Of a DNA stretch of 64,000 nucleotides, positions 35,832 to 47,989 are shown piece by piece; the stretch's first letter is position 1; each line of letters opens with the position of its first letter. Source of the stretch: Epiperipatus broadwayi (taxonomy: Eukaryota > Onychophora > Udeonychophora > Euonychophora > Peripatidae); contig JAQFVV010006203.1 in NCBI GenBank assembly GCA_028023455.1, forward strand, positions 10,948,876-11,012,875, read 5' to 3'. Below the pieces are notes generated by a model that was given only the letters and a program-made list of their open reading frames with translations, ran no database searches and was not told where the DNA came from. A program made the position numbers and the translations under genes.

Positions 35832-35986
35832 ATAAATATTACATTAAAACCAGCTTAAATAGTGGCATCCATATTACTTCATAACTAATACTGAAACAAT
35901 CCATTTTATAAATATTACATTAAAACCAGCTTAAATAGTGGCATCCATATTACTTCATAACTAATACTGAAACAATCCATTTTATA
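35832..35986. repeat. Perfect 76-bp tandem duplication
   Basis: Beginning ATAAATATTACATTAAAACC, a 76-base unit occurs twice in direct contact (period 35841 to 35917) with no difference that I can see. In a region where other repeats are heavily diverged, exact identity implies a recent event or an assembly artefact. Confidence 0.95.
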
Positions 35987-37653
35987 AGAGTAACCTTGTT
36001 TTGTTTTATTATATATATCAATGATCTCTTGGTGGAATGATTAGCATATCTATCACTAAGACTCAACCTTAGGTCCAATTTGAGCTAAAAGAAATTTGGC
36101 CATTTTTTAACAATTGGAAGTTATTTCACACTGTTTCGTACTTATATTGAAATCCAATTCATTTTGCTTTTTTTTCAGCTTGATTAGATTTACGCATTTG
36201 TCTATCTAACAGTCAGTCGGTTTTGCGGATATTCGATACAGCTATTAGCAACAATGTATTATACTAATCCATTACGAAACTATATTTTGGAGCTATTTTT
36301 CAAAGTAATAATACTAAGACTCGGGTCTCAAAAAATCAACTACCACGGCTTGAAATTATTAAATTTATAGTAAAGAATTTGATTTTCAAAAGTTAAATTT
36401 TTGATTTCATAATACGCGCACATATATATAAAAGCCTGTTAGGCATAAATTTATGCTAGTCAAAATTCAGATTAATTAAATTGATTATTACACTGAGACC
36501 TTCATTCCCCTTTAATCCATTTATACTAGATTGATACACACATTTTTGGCAAACTTAGGTAAATAAAAAATTAAAATCACAATTAATTTAGTATTCCGTA
36601 ATGTATATTAAATAATTATTTTATAATATGACGGTAATTGGGGGAGGTGGGTATTTGATCTCATATTATCATAACTTTCACTTATAAACAAATGATATAT
36701 CTAATGCCTTACCTCGCCCATTTTTTAATGAAAAAAAACTACCAAATGATATTAAGCGATAAAAATAAAATTAGTTATAAATAATACATTTTCATTTTGT
36801 AATCCCTCTCCTCGCTTTTTTTGTCTCGCTAATTTGAAACTATAAACCCGATTAATATTTATTAATAACCAAGCAAATTTCAAATAAAACAATCGTGTAA
36901 TAAATTGATTAGTTCAGTGAACTGTATTTAGATGTCATACTTAATTATTGTTATTATTTAATTAGATCACAACTATTTAAATAATAACAGAACAGCACAA
37001 AGTCTATCGATTGTCTTTAGCTTGACTCTCGATATAAAAGGCGTGATTTGGAATTCCACTGACCATAGCTTACTTCACTAGTAATCCAATTATTGATAGT
37101 TAAGCGGGTAGCTAACTATTATTAATTACATACTAGACAGAACAAAAATAATAAATATTATAGGCAAAATCCTTTAGCTACAGTCTGTTGACTAATTCAT
37201 TGAGTTTTTCATTCTTTTTCTGCAAAGCTGTTTGAAAAGAACTTAAACTGCAATGAATTTTTTAAGGCTGTTTGCAATATATATCCCATATATCAATAGT
37301 TATCTATTCAAGAATGACGCTGCCTGATTTAGTGCGGGTAAAATATAAGAGACTCGGAACTAAAAGTTAATGAATCACAACTCTATTTTGTCACTACTAC
37401 TGCTCTTGAGTGACAAACCATTGATTATTATCAATAAACACATCACTCAATCATTTTGTCATTGAGCTATTTATTATTCATTGGTCTATTTTTTTAATCT
37501 TAACTATTTCGGTTTAATCAAATTTCTAAATTATTTCAATTAAAGCCCTTTTTCTTTTAAAAAAAAAAAACTGCTAACAATGCTATATATCCGTCACTAT
37601 AATATCTTAGTATTATTAAATGACTTACATTTTTCGTTTTCATCAAATTCAGA
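35987..37653. other. AT-rich stretch with more CpG, no gene recognised
   Basis: CG dinucleotides are commoner here than in most of the window (GTCAGTCGGTTTTGCGGATA, GACTCGGGTC, CGATATAAAAGGCG). 36020-36085 has a weak tRNA-like pattern (TTGGTGGAATGATTAGC, AGGTCCAATTTGA). CGATATAAAAGG at 37029 is TATA-box-like and a pyrimidine-rich CAG stands at 36178, but I found no open frame to go with either. Confidence 0.4.
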
Positions 37654-37675
37654 TTATAAGATATCATCATCATTA

Positions 37676-39584
37676 TCAACCATTATCAATCCACTGCAGG
37701 ATGAAGGTCTCTCCAAGTTTAATCCATCTTCTCCGATCTTTAGCTTCTCTTCTCCACATCACCCCTACACATTTTCTTATTTCATCCATCCATCTTACAT
37801 GTGGTCTCCTTCTGGGTCTTTTACAATCTCTTGGAATCCAGTTTAAAATTTCAATTGTCCATCTATTATCATCTCTTCTAGCAATATGTCCAGCCCAACT
37901 CCACTTCAATCTTTTAATTTTTTCAATGAGGTCAGTAACACCTGTTTGTTCTCTTACCCATACATTGCGTTTTCGATCTATTCTTGTTACTCCCAACATA
38001 CATCTCTCCATACTTCTTTGAGTGGTCTGAAGTCTCTGTATTGATCTTCTATTAAGTGTCCAAGTCTCAGATCCATAAGTAAGAACTGGTAAAACACATT
38101 TGTTAAAAACCTTTCTTTTCAAACACATAGGCATATTTCCTTTTAATATCAAGTTATTTCTACCAAAAGCACTCCAACCAAGTTTAATTCTATGATTAAT
38201 TTCCTCTATTATGTTTCCATCTGTATTAATAATCTGACCAAGGTATTTGTAACTCTTAACTTCTTCTAATTCATCATAATCAATCTTTATTTTCATATTT
38301 TGAGCAAATCGATTAAACATTACTTTAGTCTTTTTAACATTTATCTTTAGTCCTACTTTCCTACTTTCATCTGATAACTCCTGCAACATTTCCTGCAGCT
38401 CGGAAGCATTATTTGCAAAAACAACTACATCATCTGCGAAATCTAAATGACTTAAATAATCTCCATTTACTTTCACTCCTTTAGTTTCCCATTTTAATCC
38501 ACAAAATACTTCTTGCAGCACTGCTGTAAAAAGTTTTGGAGATATGGAGTCACCTTGTTTTACACCTTTTCTCAATGTTGACTTTCCCAGTATCATTATG
38601 TAATCTAATTGTTGCTGTTGCATTTTTATAAATATTCTTTAAAATATGACAATATCCTGGATCTATACCTTGATGATCCAATGCTTTAATCACTGAAGAA
38701 ATGTTTATAGAATCAAATGCCTTTTCATAATCTACAAATCCAAAACATAATGACAACTCATATTCATTTGTCCTTTCTATAACTTCTCTCAATACTTGAA
38801 TATGATCTACTGTACTAAAACCACTTTTAAATCCAGCTTGTTCTCTTGGTTGGTGAAAATCCAAGGTTCTCTGTAGACGAGTTGTAATTATCTTGGTAAA
38901 AATTTTATATAAAACTGATAAAAGGCTGTTAGGTCTGTAATTTCTAATATCTTCTTTATCACCTTTTTTAAATATTAATATTATTACTGCATTCTTCCAA
39001 TCATCCGGTACATCTTTATCATTTAGACATTTGGTATATAACTTTGCTAATATTTTTTCTGTTTCTTCACCTGCTTCTTTTAATATATCAATTATAATTC
39101 CATCATTACCTGGAGCCTTTCCTTTTTTCATACATTTAATTGCATTTCTCACTTCTTCATTTAAAATTCTGGGCAATTCGGAAGATGTAATAGATATAGG
39201 AGGTACTTGTTCTTTATTACTATATAATTCTTGATAAAAATCTTCTACCAATTTCATAATGTCATCCCTCTTTTTAGTAATAATTCCATCTTTTTTCCTT
39301 ATTGCAGATATAAATTTCCTACCAATACCAAAATGTTGTTTTACATTCTTAAGACTTTTATTTTCTTCTACAGCTTTTCTTGCTAGTTCACAGTTATACT
39401 TTCTTATATCATTTTCAACTCTTTTCCGTACCATTTTACAAAATTCGAGATATTCAATTCTTTTTAATGCATCATTCTTGCATATCTTCATATTCCTTCT
39501 TTTCTTCATAAGTTCTCTAGTCTCAGTAGAAATTTTATTAGTCAATTGCTGCTTTTTTCTACCAGCTATCTTTGTTGCAGTTTT
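37676..39584 (-). pseudogene. RTE reverse transcriptase region, frameshifted
   Basis: Upstream piece 39545-38550: GKAPGNDGIIIDILKEAG, DWKNAVIILIFKKGDKEDIR, NYRP, EQAGFKSGFSTVDHIQVLRE and FVDYEKAFDSI with the first catalytic Asp. Downstream piece 38623-37676: KQGDSISPKLF, then LDFADDVVVFA with the FADD catalytic pair. It ends with the RTE C-terminal block LKWSWAGHIARRDDNRW and RRRPHVRWMDEI. The two pieces overlap at 38550-38623 in different frames, so one frameshift separates them. The apparent start at 39545 is TTG; open sequence continues upstream through a shift near 39584, showing that it is not a true start. No stop breaks either piece. Confidence 0.92.
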
Positions 39585-40668
39585 TAAAAAGTGTATCAGT
39601 TATTTTCATATTAATTTCATTCAAATCTGAATCATGCTCAAAATCTACTAATACTTGAAACCGATTTGTAAGTTCTAATTTAAATTCATTAGAATGTTTC
39701 TGAAGATTAGGAATATCAACTGTAAATATAGTTTTTCTTAATAATTTTTGTCTCTCTAGTTTTACATTAACATGTATCTTACCCCTTACTAATCGATGAT
39801 CACTTCCTGTGTTAAATTTATTAAGAACATTACAATCTTGAAATATGTATTTCCTGTTAGTCAAAATATAATCCAATTCTGCTGTACCTTCATTTGGATG
39901 CTTCCATGTCCATTTCCTTCTAACATTTTTCTCCAAAAAAGAATTCATAATATAAAGGTGTTTCCTTCTCTGCAAACTCCACAAGTCTATGTCCTCTCTC
40001 ATTTCTATTACCATAACCAAAATTACCTACAACACTTTCATCTTTCATTTGTTTACCAATTCTAGCATTAAAATCTCCCATAACAATTTTAAAATGTTGT
40101 TTACTCTGATCAAAAGCCTTTTGTACATCCATATAAAAATCTTCTACTACTTCATCACTGTGAGAACTTGTTGGGGCATAAACCTGAATTATCTGCATTT
40201 GATATCTGCTATTAAGTTGTATAACTAATCTTGCCACTCTGTCTGATACACCATCAATCTCCACAATATTGTTCTTCCACTTTTTATTTATAATGAATCC
40301 TACTCCACTTGTATTTCCAATATTTGTGCCTTTATAATAGAGCATATGTCCACTTTTTAAATCAATTGTCTCTTCACCTTTTCTTCTAACTTCACAAAGT
40401 CCAATAATAAGATCGGAAGAATATAAGACAGTTCTTCTTCTAATTCTTGCAATCTTCCTTCACTTGAAAGTGATCTGCAGTTGTAAGTACCTAAATAAAA
40501 AGTCATCATCAAATGGCAGCCTGGGTCCGCCTCCAGGATATTCTTAGCACCCTCCGCCTTCGGCCACCAACCGCTGCCTTGGTTGGTGACTTTACAACCT
40601 CCTGGGATTAAGGGCCATGCTTTATTTTTGTCTGTCATAATTGTATAATTGGGAAAAATCTTTATCAT
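39559..40668 (-). pseudogene. RTE endonuclease (APE-like) region, frameshifted
   Basis: Three overlapping pieces make up the endonuclease. 40668-40357 carries MTFYLGTYNCRSLSSEGRLQ, with the family's conserved Asn, and the acidic LEEKVKR. 40345-39920 carries QIIQVYAPTSSHSDE and the GDFNAR box. 40020-39559 carries TAELDYILTNRK and GSDHRLV with the catalytic His. The enzyme would nick target DNA to prime reverse transcription. A stop or shift near 40350, a shift near 39950 and another near 39584 (in a T-run) break the frame. All catalytic positions I can place are kept, so the breaks look recent compared with the rest of the window. Confidence 0.85.
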
Positions 40669-40972
40669 TTACACAAACATTCATTCTGCCTTATCAGGCA
40701 CTGAGAAAGAAAGACCATGGTGTTTCTTGATCTTAAACTCAGAGGTAAAAAGCCAATAAACTCACCACGCTGGCTAATGCGTGTTGGTGAGCAGCCCATC
40801 CATGTTCGTATACTATATGAATAAACATATAGTAATAACAGCTGCAACGACAAGAACGTATGGAGTGGACATTAGGAATTTGCCCTGCTCGGTTCCTTTA
40901 AGGCCTCCAAGAGGAATCAAAGGGTCTCCTTTTAGTTAATAGCAAACTCCTTTCTGCAGCCTTATAAGATAT

Positions 40973-42085
40973 ACTTACTAGTTAATGCATTTTCCTAATA
41001 TACTTATGATTTAAAGTTCAAATATTAATAGAGACAGAAGTTAATAGAAGTTATAAAAATAATTTAGGATTTTTTCAAGTAACCAATCTAGATGTCCATC
41101 TTAAAATTTTTTGGTAAATATTTATCTAATTGTTTTTAATTGGAGGGTAAAAGTTCCAAGACAACAGGTTGATCAGATGACTAGAGGTATTCTAATCAAC
41201 AATAATGGTCAAATGGTTTGTTTACTGCTCAGGAATTTATAAGAAGTTCAAACTTCTGAAAGTGGTGCATCTAAGCCATGATCCCTGCATGTTGAGCTGC
41301 AGAGCTTGCCAGTCTTCCATTGAAACAAATAATGGTCTAAGACAATATTATACTTATCATAAAACAAAAACTATAACTATAGTAAGAAGCAATCTTTTTT
41401 AATCTTTCTGGAGATGTCATAACCTATGAGATCTTAACCTATGATTGCTATCTTTAAACCTCAAAAATATCAATGCACTTTTTCTCTTTTTTTGATGGCC
41501 CAATTCCTGCAACTTGTTAAAACTTTTCTAAATGAGTTGTTTTCAATTTGTCATCAAGTACAAATTACACTCCTAGTAAACTGTTTAATACATTTATCTG
41601 CCATTCCATAACCTGAGTTCAAATTTAAAGAGCTAATAAATATCATTTTGATGATGGAGGATGTTTTAGATAAACATTCATGTACATTGTACTAGATAAT
41701 CATTTTATATTGGTTACTAAATTATATTTTATATTCTTGGGTAGAAAATAACTGTTTTTATAAGAAGCAGTAAAAGTTAAAAAGTTAATAAAACGTTTAA
41801 ACATTGAAAATGACAAAATGGACTTCAAGTTTCAGATTATGCCATTGTATGACTTCATAAACCAACAGATCATAGGATGCATAAATAAACTATAAAAGCA
41901 GACATCATATATGATTCTTCACTCATTAGTATACTCCTTTATAGCATGAGTACATATAAAAACTTTGTTTAATTCTAATTATCCAACTCTTTTTTTTTTT
42001 AAAAAAAAATTTAATTATTGAAATATTGATACTATCTTTTTTTTTTCGAAACTCATGAGAAATATAAACAATGAGGATTGCCAAT
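40973..42085. other. Non-coding stretch with one SINE-like repeat
   Basis: Besides the repeat at 41200-41375 nothing is recognised. A 65-codon frame at 41205-41402 runs through that repeat and is not a gene. Confidence 0.45.
41200..41375 (-). repeat. SINE-like repeat (family S2), copy 1
   Basis: TTTATAAGAAGTTCAAACTT ... GTTGAGCTGCAGAGCTTGCC AGTCTTCCATTG is shared with 50320-50440 (TTTATAAGAAGCTCAAGCAG ... CTTGAGCTGCGGAAGTTATC GTCTTTCCATTG) and, more weakly, 50690-50800. On the minus strand the end reads CAATGGAAGACTGGCAAGC, tRNA A-box-like, so the family may be tRNA-derived. Confidence 0.45.
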
Positions 42086-42228
42086 TCCTCAACAAGCTTT
42101 TTGATAAATGCTTAGCTTAGAGAAAGCATTTAAAATATCTCTGTCAGGACCCCCTCCCCAAACCTCTGACCATGGTTTCGTGCTCTGGCACTCCTCAGAG
42201 AGGTGCTAGGATAGGTTCAGACACTAGA
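42086..42228. repeat. Half copy of foldback family FB-A
   Basis: CAACAAGCTTTTTGATAAAT ... AGAGAAAGCATTTAAAATATCTCT and the loop-like GGTTCAGACACTAG match the left arm and centre of 3421-3701. The complementary right arm is missing, so it is a truncated copy. Confidence 0.55.
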
Positions 42229-44774
42229 TCTAAAAATACCAACCCAAGGCCATGAGAAATATTTTTTATTTTAATATTAGTGGTTAATAATAATAATTTT
42301 TTTAATATATATATATATCTGATGTCTTGCTTATATTGTTTTTTCAAGTCAAAGCCTATAGATATAATGGTATACTGGGTAATTTAGCATAATGATACAG
42401 TAACAAACTCCAGAGCTTTATCTCCACGATCGCAATTTTCTTTATCACTTCGATTATCGACTTCTTCTAAACTCATCAATAATAAACCGTTTGATTATTT
42501 TCTTTCTTGATATCAATAGCAAAATGAACTTTAATATTTAGAATTTTAAAAAAAATCTTAAGTGACTTTAACTGCAACTGATTAGTGATTGGCTATGAGA
42601 GTTATTGACTGACCAATAAACATTCATTAGATATTCAACAGAATCGTCTTAGTGAAGAAAATAATAAATCTTCCTAAAATCAAATAAAACATAAAGCATT
42701 CACAGATATACCTCACCTTTCTTATCATTTTTCAGTTTATGGTCAATGCATGAAACTTAGATAACCTAAATTATCTTATGATGTTTGCATCCAAAATCAG
42801 CAACATCTTATCATAGAAAGCAGATGTATATATACTACAACATATGTATCATTAAGATCTGATAAATAAAAATAAATTAAATGATTATTACTTGGGAAGT
42901 CATGATATTCCAGCACTGGAAATGACCAAGTTGAGCTGTAGCTATGATTCATGGATCACCACTGCACCAAAATAGAGCTAAGATCTAAGAGTACAAAGCA
43001 GATACAAAGAACTAATCATAATAGAAGACAAGAAAAAATGTCTATGATCTTAATTGCTTACCTGGGTAATTGTATTTTGATTCAAATCAATATCAAGAAT
43101 ATTAAATTATTTATTACTATATATGGATTATATAATGTTCTGATTATTTATCAAGCCATATAAATCCAGTATAAAGATTCAAGATTCTTGATTATTAATT
43201 TTTGAACAAAAATTGTGTTTTTTGATAATTAAGTAATTATTTAAGTAGACACTTATTTGTGACTATAGATATATTGACATTTATCTTTTGGACATAAGAG
43301 TATAACTGTTTGGTATTATCTCTGTAGATGTCATACAAAACATATTTTCAGTGCAATTTTGCATGCAATTGACAGAAGCTGATATGAAGAATAATTGAAT
43401 ATCATTAATTACTTTCATCTATTTCTAGAAATAGTAAGATTAGTAACAAAAAAAAAAAAAATTAAATTAAAACATTTCATTATTTATTTCTATTTTTCAA
43501 TACTATTGATAAGTTTATTTAATAATTTTTATTTATCCTTGAAAGAATCTAAGATCTTAATTATTAACTTTTTCTGCTTTATAAACCAAATTTATAATAG
43601 AGACTACTAAAAAATAAATATTTATTTTTCATTACTATAATTTTGTCTATAAATGATAGCTTTCTGCAGCACACACCGTTGATACATCTATTTTAGATAA
43701 GCCTAGATATAAACTTTAATTGAAGAATGTCGTCTGTGCATCATGGGAATCTTTTTTTATTTTCAGATATCTTTAATTATACATTTTAAGAATTTATGGT
43801 GGAATAGAAATTTTAAGTATATCTACTTACTATCATGTATCTATCAAAAATAAAAATGTTTTTTTTTTTATTAAATGGAACTCATTTGCTAATAAACAAA
43901 GACATTGCATTTTAGTTACTGTTCATTAAATGGGCAAGATGGAGATAGTCATGGTTTTAGTACCCATAAGAGTCTAACATCATCAGTAATAACAAACGTA
44001 TTTTTTTATTTTTACCCTCAATGCATCACTTTCATTTTAGCCTTTCAGATTAATCTGAACTTTTATTCTCTAACTAAAAATAATAATAAAATGTGATGAC
44101 AAACTTATTTGACAACAAAAAGTATAACGTTCTAAAAAAATGTAATAGTGGGATAATATATATTTATATGCCGCAAAATATATACCCAGAAATACTACAA
44201 GAAAAATTTGGCAGAACAATATTTTTCTTAGTTGTTTATTATTTTAAAATGATATAAATTATACTTTAAAAGTGAATCATTGTATCTTCCTTAAGACACC
44301 AGTCAGAATAACTATATGTTATAAACCGAGCATCTTATGTCATATACAAAAAAAATCTCACTGTATATATGTTAATACTTGTACATAATTTGTAGTTAAT
44401 AAAGTTTACTATATATATAAGTTTCACTAAAGAATACTAATAAACTTTAATTTTGGTTAAGCAAATTTAAAAAAATGACCATATTTATTCTTCAGATTAT
44501 TGGATATGATGATGAATCAATTCTTGCAAGAGTTTTGTATTAGTACTTATTGATGTCATTCAGTTCTGAAACATTTTAAAAGTCTCTTAGTATTTTGAAA
44601 TTGATTTGAAACTTCTAATTTACAATTATTGTAGTGTTTCATATGGTTATGGGATTATTAATATCATTTTTTGCAATAGTTTTTGTCCCTGAACTTTGCA
44701 TTAAACTATCTTACATTTATAGATATAATAAACACCTCCATACTTTACCATTCTTTTTAAATTCATACAAATAA
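42229..44774. other. AT-rich stretch, no gene recognised
   Basis: Contains (TA)n at 42306, poly-A/T tracts at 41990-42010 and 43448, and several short chance frames (42951-43163, 43395-43610, 43905-44096). No motifs, no palindromes of note. Confidence 0.45.
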
Positions 44775-44865
44775 AGATATAATAAAAAGACCAATGACCC
44801 CCAATATGCATTTTGTGCTGATCCAGCACTCATCAGTTGGCCCAGGTCACTGTCTCTCATATATA
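44775..44865 (+). repeat. Fragment of the inverted-dimer SINE-like repeat
   Basis: CCCCCAATATGCATTTTGTG then CTGATCCAGCACTCATCAGT TGGCCCAGGTCA matches the left arm of 24276-24892 (ATATGCATTTCATGCAGAAC CAGCACTCATGAGTTGGGCC) and of 48530-49375. Single arm only. Confidence 0.6.
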
Positions 44866-45283
44866 TCTCTATTATATGCAAAGTATTTATCTAAGAATAA
44901 ATTGTCACATTTTACTAATTAATAATCCCTTTCATTGCCAATTAAGATGTAATCCAATTCTGATTATTTTCAGTTTAATGCTTTCATATCATCTCAGTTT
45001 TCGATATTTTTCAGAACAGAAATTCATGATATATAAATTTTCTTTTTCTGCAAAATCTACATTATATGTCATTTCACATTTCTATTTTCATTAACAAATT
45101 TATCTTCAGCACTTTTATTTTTCTATTCGAACATTAAAATATCTCATAAAAATTTTACAATTTTTTTCTGTTCAAAAGTATTTCTTTTGAAGCCACATTA
45201 CAATGCTTAAATATGATTAGTTGATTGTAATTTAATCAGCTATATATATTTAAAATACCAATTTACATCAATATATATATCAC

Positions 45284-45430
45284 ATAATAACGGAATAGGC
45301 TTATCTACAAAATGTCTTTAAGCTGTTGTTAAGGCAACCTGTATATAGAGGTTACTATGACAACAGATATAGATGTTGCCTTGATAACATATAGAAGATT
45401 AATAGTGTAGATAAGCTTGAGCTATTATTA
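45284..45430. repeat. Imperfect foldback, 147 bp
   Basis: Outer TAATAACGGAATAGGCTTAT CTACA pairs with TGTAGATAAGCTTGAGCTAT TATTA. Inner GTTGTTAAGGCAAC pairs with GTTGCCTTGATAAC, and CCTGTATATAGAGG forms the centre. Mismatches lie mainly between the two paired blocks. Confidence 0.6.
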
Positions 45431-45737
45431 CATGATTTACATATGATTTACATTTATGAACCATCTAACTTGGTTAAAATCAGGTTTAATATATATATAT
45501 GTATTAATTGCAATAATAACTTCACTATATATCAAATTTAAATAACTAATTTGTCTAAGATCATAAATACATCCATTTTACTATTCTACTTTTTTAATGC
45601 TAAATCCCACTCAATTTGGACTTTCAGTATCGGTGGCTACAGCAAAGCACATGCCTATATTTTAAATCGTTTTTTCATCTTTTCTTTAAGCATTATAGAG
45701 ATTTACAGTAGTCTGTTTAATAATAAACAGTTGATGT

Positions 45738-47765
45738 AATGTGATGCACTTGTGACTTCTCCTTATATGGAGTCTGGAATCTCTCAGCAACTATGCCCAG
45801 AGAAATCTGTTAGCCATTTTGACTTCCCTTTTATATCCTGCTCCATCCCATTTCCACAAGATAATCTTTGTCAACTCCATGACCATTATATTTAAAACCC
45901 CTTATCTTTCCCCAAATCCAGTATAAAAAACAATAAGTCACTTTCTGCATAATCACTTTGTTCATATTTACTCTTCCACAACTTCATTATTTGTATCCTT
46001 TCTGCTTTCAGACATTTACATTCAATTAACAGATGCCTAACATTTTCTATGCCTTTCTTACACAACTTGCAGACTAAATCACCCATATTTTTCCATTTAT
46101 GTGTATATTCTCTTGTTGCTAAAGATCCCACTTGAGCCTTAAACAGTAAACTACTTTCCTTGCTATTATCATAAATTAACTCACACCCAATAACCTGTTT
46201 ACGCCTATAAATATTTAAACTCTTTTTACTCTCCATACTAGTTCTCCAGCTCTCTATTCTTTATTAATGCATCTATTCTTCTATCCCATTCCTTAACACT
46301 ATAACACTCAATAATTCTTCTAACACAATCATCCCACCTTTTGTATAAGTATACTGACATAAATTCTTTATCTAAATCTTCTGCACATCGCATTATCTTT
46401 TGCACTCATCTTGTTGCCTGCCCTTTATGCATAACCCAATTAAATACTATTTTGGATATTCTTTTATTATCATCCATAAATTGCAATCTACTGAACATTT
46501 TCATTTTGCTTTTTGCATCTTTCATATAAAAGCTTGACCAGCCCATTTCTCCTTGAATTCTTTTTTGCCATCCAAATTTCTGTATCTAATGCATGTCTTC
46601 CTACTTCTCTTTGTACTTTTTCTAAGTAATCTAATACCCCTTTACTAACACACAATGCATCATTACCAGTATGTTAACCCTGTTACTCCCATTCCCTTCC
46701 ATACAATTCTAGCTATGTCATATTTATTATACTGTTAATTTCGTTATCCATTTTCTTTTCTTTGCTTCATTTATCAATTTTTTTTCCCATTCAACCAAGC
46801 AATTTCTCTGATTACTTAAGATGATTCCAAAATAGTTATATCTATTCACCACCCTTGACTTTATATCCCCAGTAAAAATTCTTTGTCTTCTCTTTCCCCA
46901 GTATTAATCATCATTACTTTTGATTTTCTTCACAAAATTTAATCCCCATCTCTTTACTCATCTTTGTGCATGTTCTCAGCATAACTTCCATATCTTCCCT
47001 TCTTTCTGCATATAAAAAATATCATCTGCAAACAAAAGACCTGACAATGTATATATTCCCTTGCCACCTATTAATTGTATCTCTACCCATCTTCCTAGTC
47101 TTTCTATTGCTCTCTCTCCATTTCTCTCAAATACAACAAAAGCAAAATAGGTGACAGAAGATATCCTTGCCTTAGTCCCACCCCATTTTTAACTTTAACT
47201 GATTGTATATTCCCTAATTGATACATATAGGAATTATTTTCATATAATTTCTTAATAATATCCACTAAAGCTCCATCCATTCCCAAATTTACTAAACTGA
47301 CCCATAATCTATTTCTATTTACTCTACCATAAACATTTTCTATATCTATAAAAACCATATATAACTGTCTACATAAGTTGTGTAACTACAAATAAACCAT
47401 CTCCTATAGCCTATCTGATGAAAACATCCTTACATTTCTCCCACTATATTATTTTCTTCCATCCATTTTGCAACCCTTTCATCCACCATATATGAGAAAA
47501 GTTTATATAATACTAATGTTATGGCTATCTGTCTATACTTGTTTAACTTTCTATGATCCTTAGCCTTCCATTTAAATAATAGCCTTACTCTTGTATTACT
47601 CCAACTACCTGGAAAATCTCTTTTCTGTGCCATCTTATTAAAACATGATAATAGTTTAATTTTGCCTTCTGCCCTAAATTTTATTACCATCTCTGCTGCC
47701 CAACCATCTAAACCTATTGCCTTTCCACCTTTCAATTTCTTTCTGTAACATGCGCAGCGCTCCAT
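45738..47765 (-). pseudogene. Second LINE type, RT and zinc region, frameshifted
   Basis: In minus-strand order: 47765-47430 reads KGGKAIGLDGWAAEMVIKF and later KDHRKLNKYRQIAI (RT entry). 47358-47104 reads MVFIDIENVYGRVNRNRLW and GVGLRQGYLLSPILL. Near 47045-47000 a different frame reads GLLFADDIFYMQKEG with the catalytic FADD. 46236-45892 reads SLATREYTHKWKNMGDLVCK and the zinc motif CKLCKKGIENVRHLLIEC. Frameshifts and stops separate these. It is clearly unlike the RTE and the L1-like LINE here; I cannot place its clade. No endonuclease is seen upstream, so it is 5'-truncated or begins near 47765. A 3'-end copy is at 62346-62830. Confidence 0.78.
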
Positions 47766-47989
47766 CTGAGAATGATCTAAAATTATAATTTGTTAAATTA
47801 AAGAACATAGGTAGGAATAGCAGACTAAATTTGAAACTAGAGGATCACCTTCTAATAACTTTATAATCATTAGGGAATGAAATATATAATTTATTATAGT
47901 CGTTCACGTTTGGGAATATAAAAGATAACAGTTATATATATGCCTATTTATATTGTCCTTAAGAAAATCAATCAATATCGCAATTAAAA

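Larger units (their letters stand above)
37654..40972 (-). mobile_element. Full-length RTE-type LINE with 11-bp TSD
   Basis: The element lies between two copies of TTATAAGATAT (37654-37664 and 40962-40972). It runs on the minus strand from GCTGCAGAAAGGAG at 40961 to a short (ATG)n tail ending at 37665, about 3.3 kb, the usual RTE length. It encodes an apurinic-type endonuclease followed by RT and the RTE C-terminal domain, but frameshifts split the ORF into several pieces. A degraded copy is at 58130-60605, a 5' fragment at 47990-48245 and an RT scrap at 7805-8092. Confidence 0.95.

Noticed and set aside
36160-36220. 3' splice acceptor TTTTGCTTTTTTTTCAG followed by a short frame ending in TAA
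   Set aside because: A good acceptor by shape, but only nine codons follow before a stop and no linked exon was found.
37580-38021. Plus-strand frames of 88 and 133 codons
   Set aside because: Antisense of the RTE C-terminal domain; no independent motif.
39031-40228. Plus-strand frames opposite the RTE ORF
   Set aside because: They are antisense shadows of the RTE coding sequence, which carries all the recognised motifs on the minus strand.
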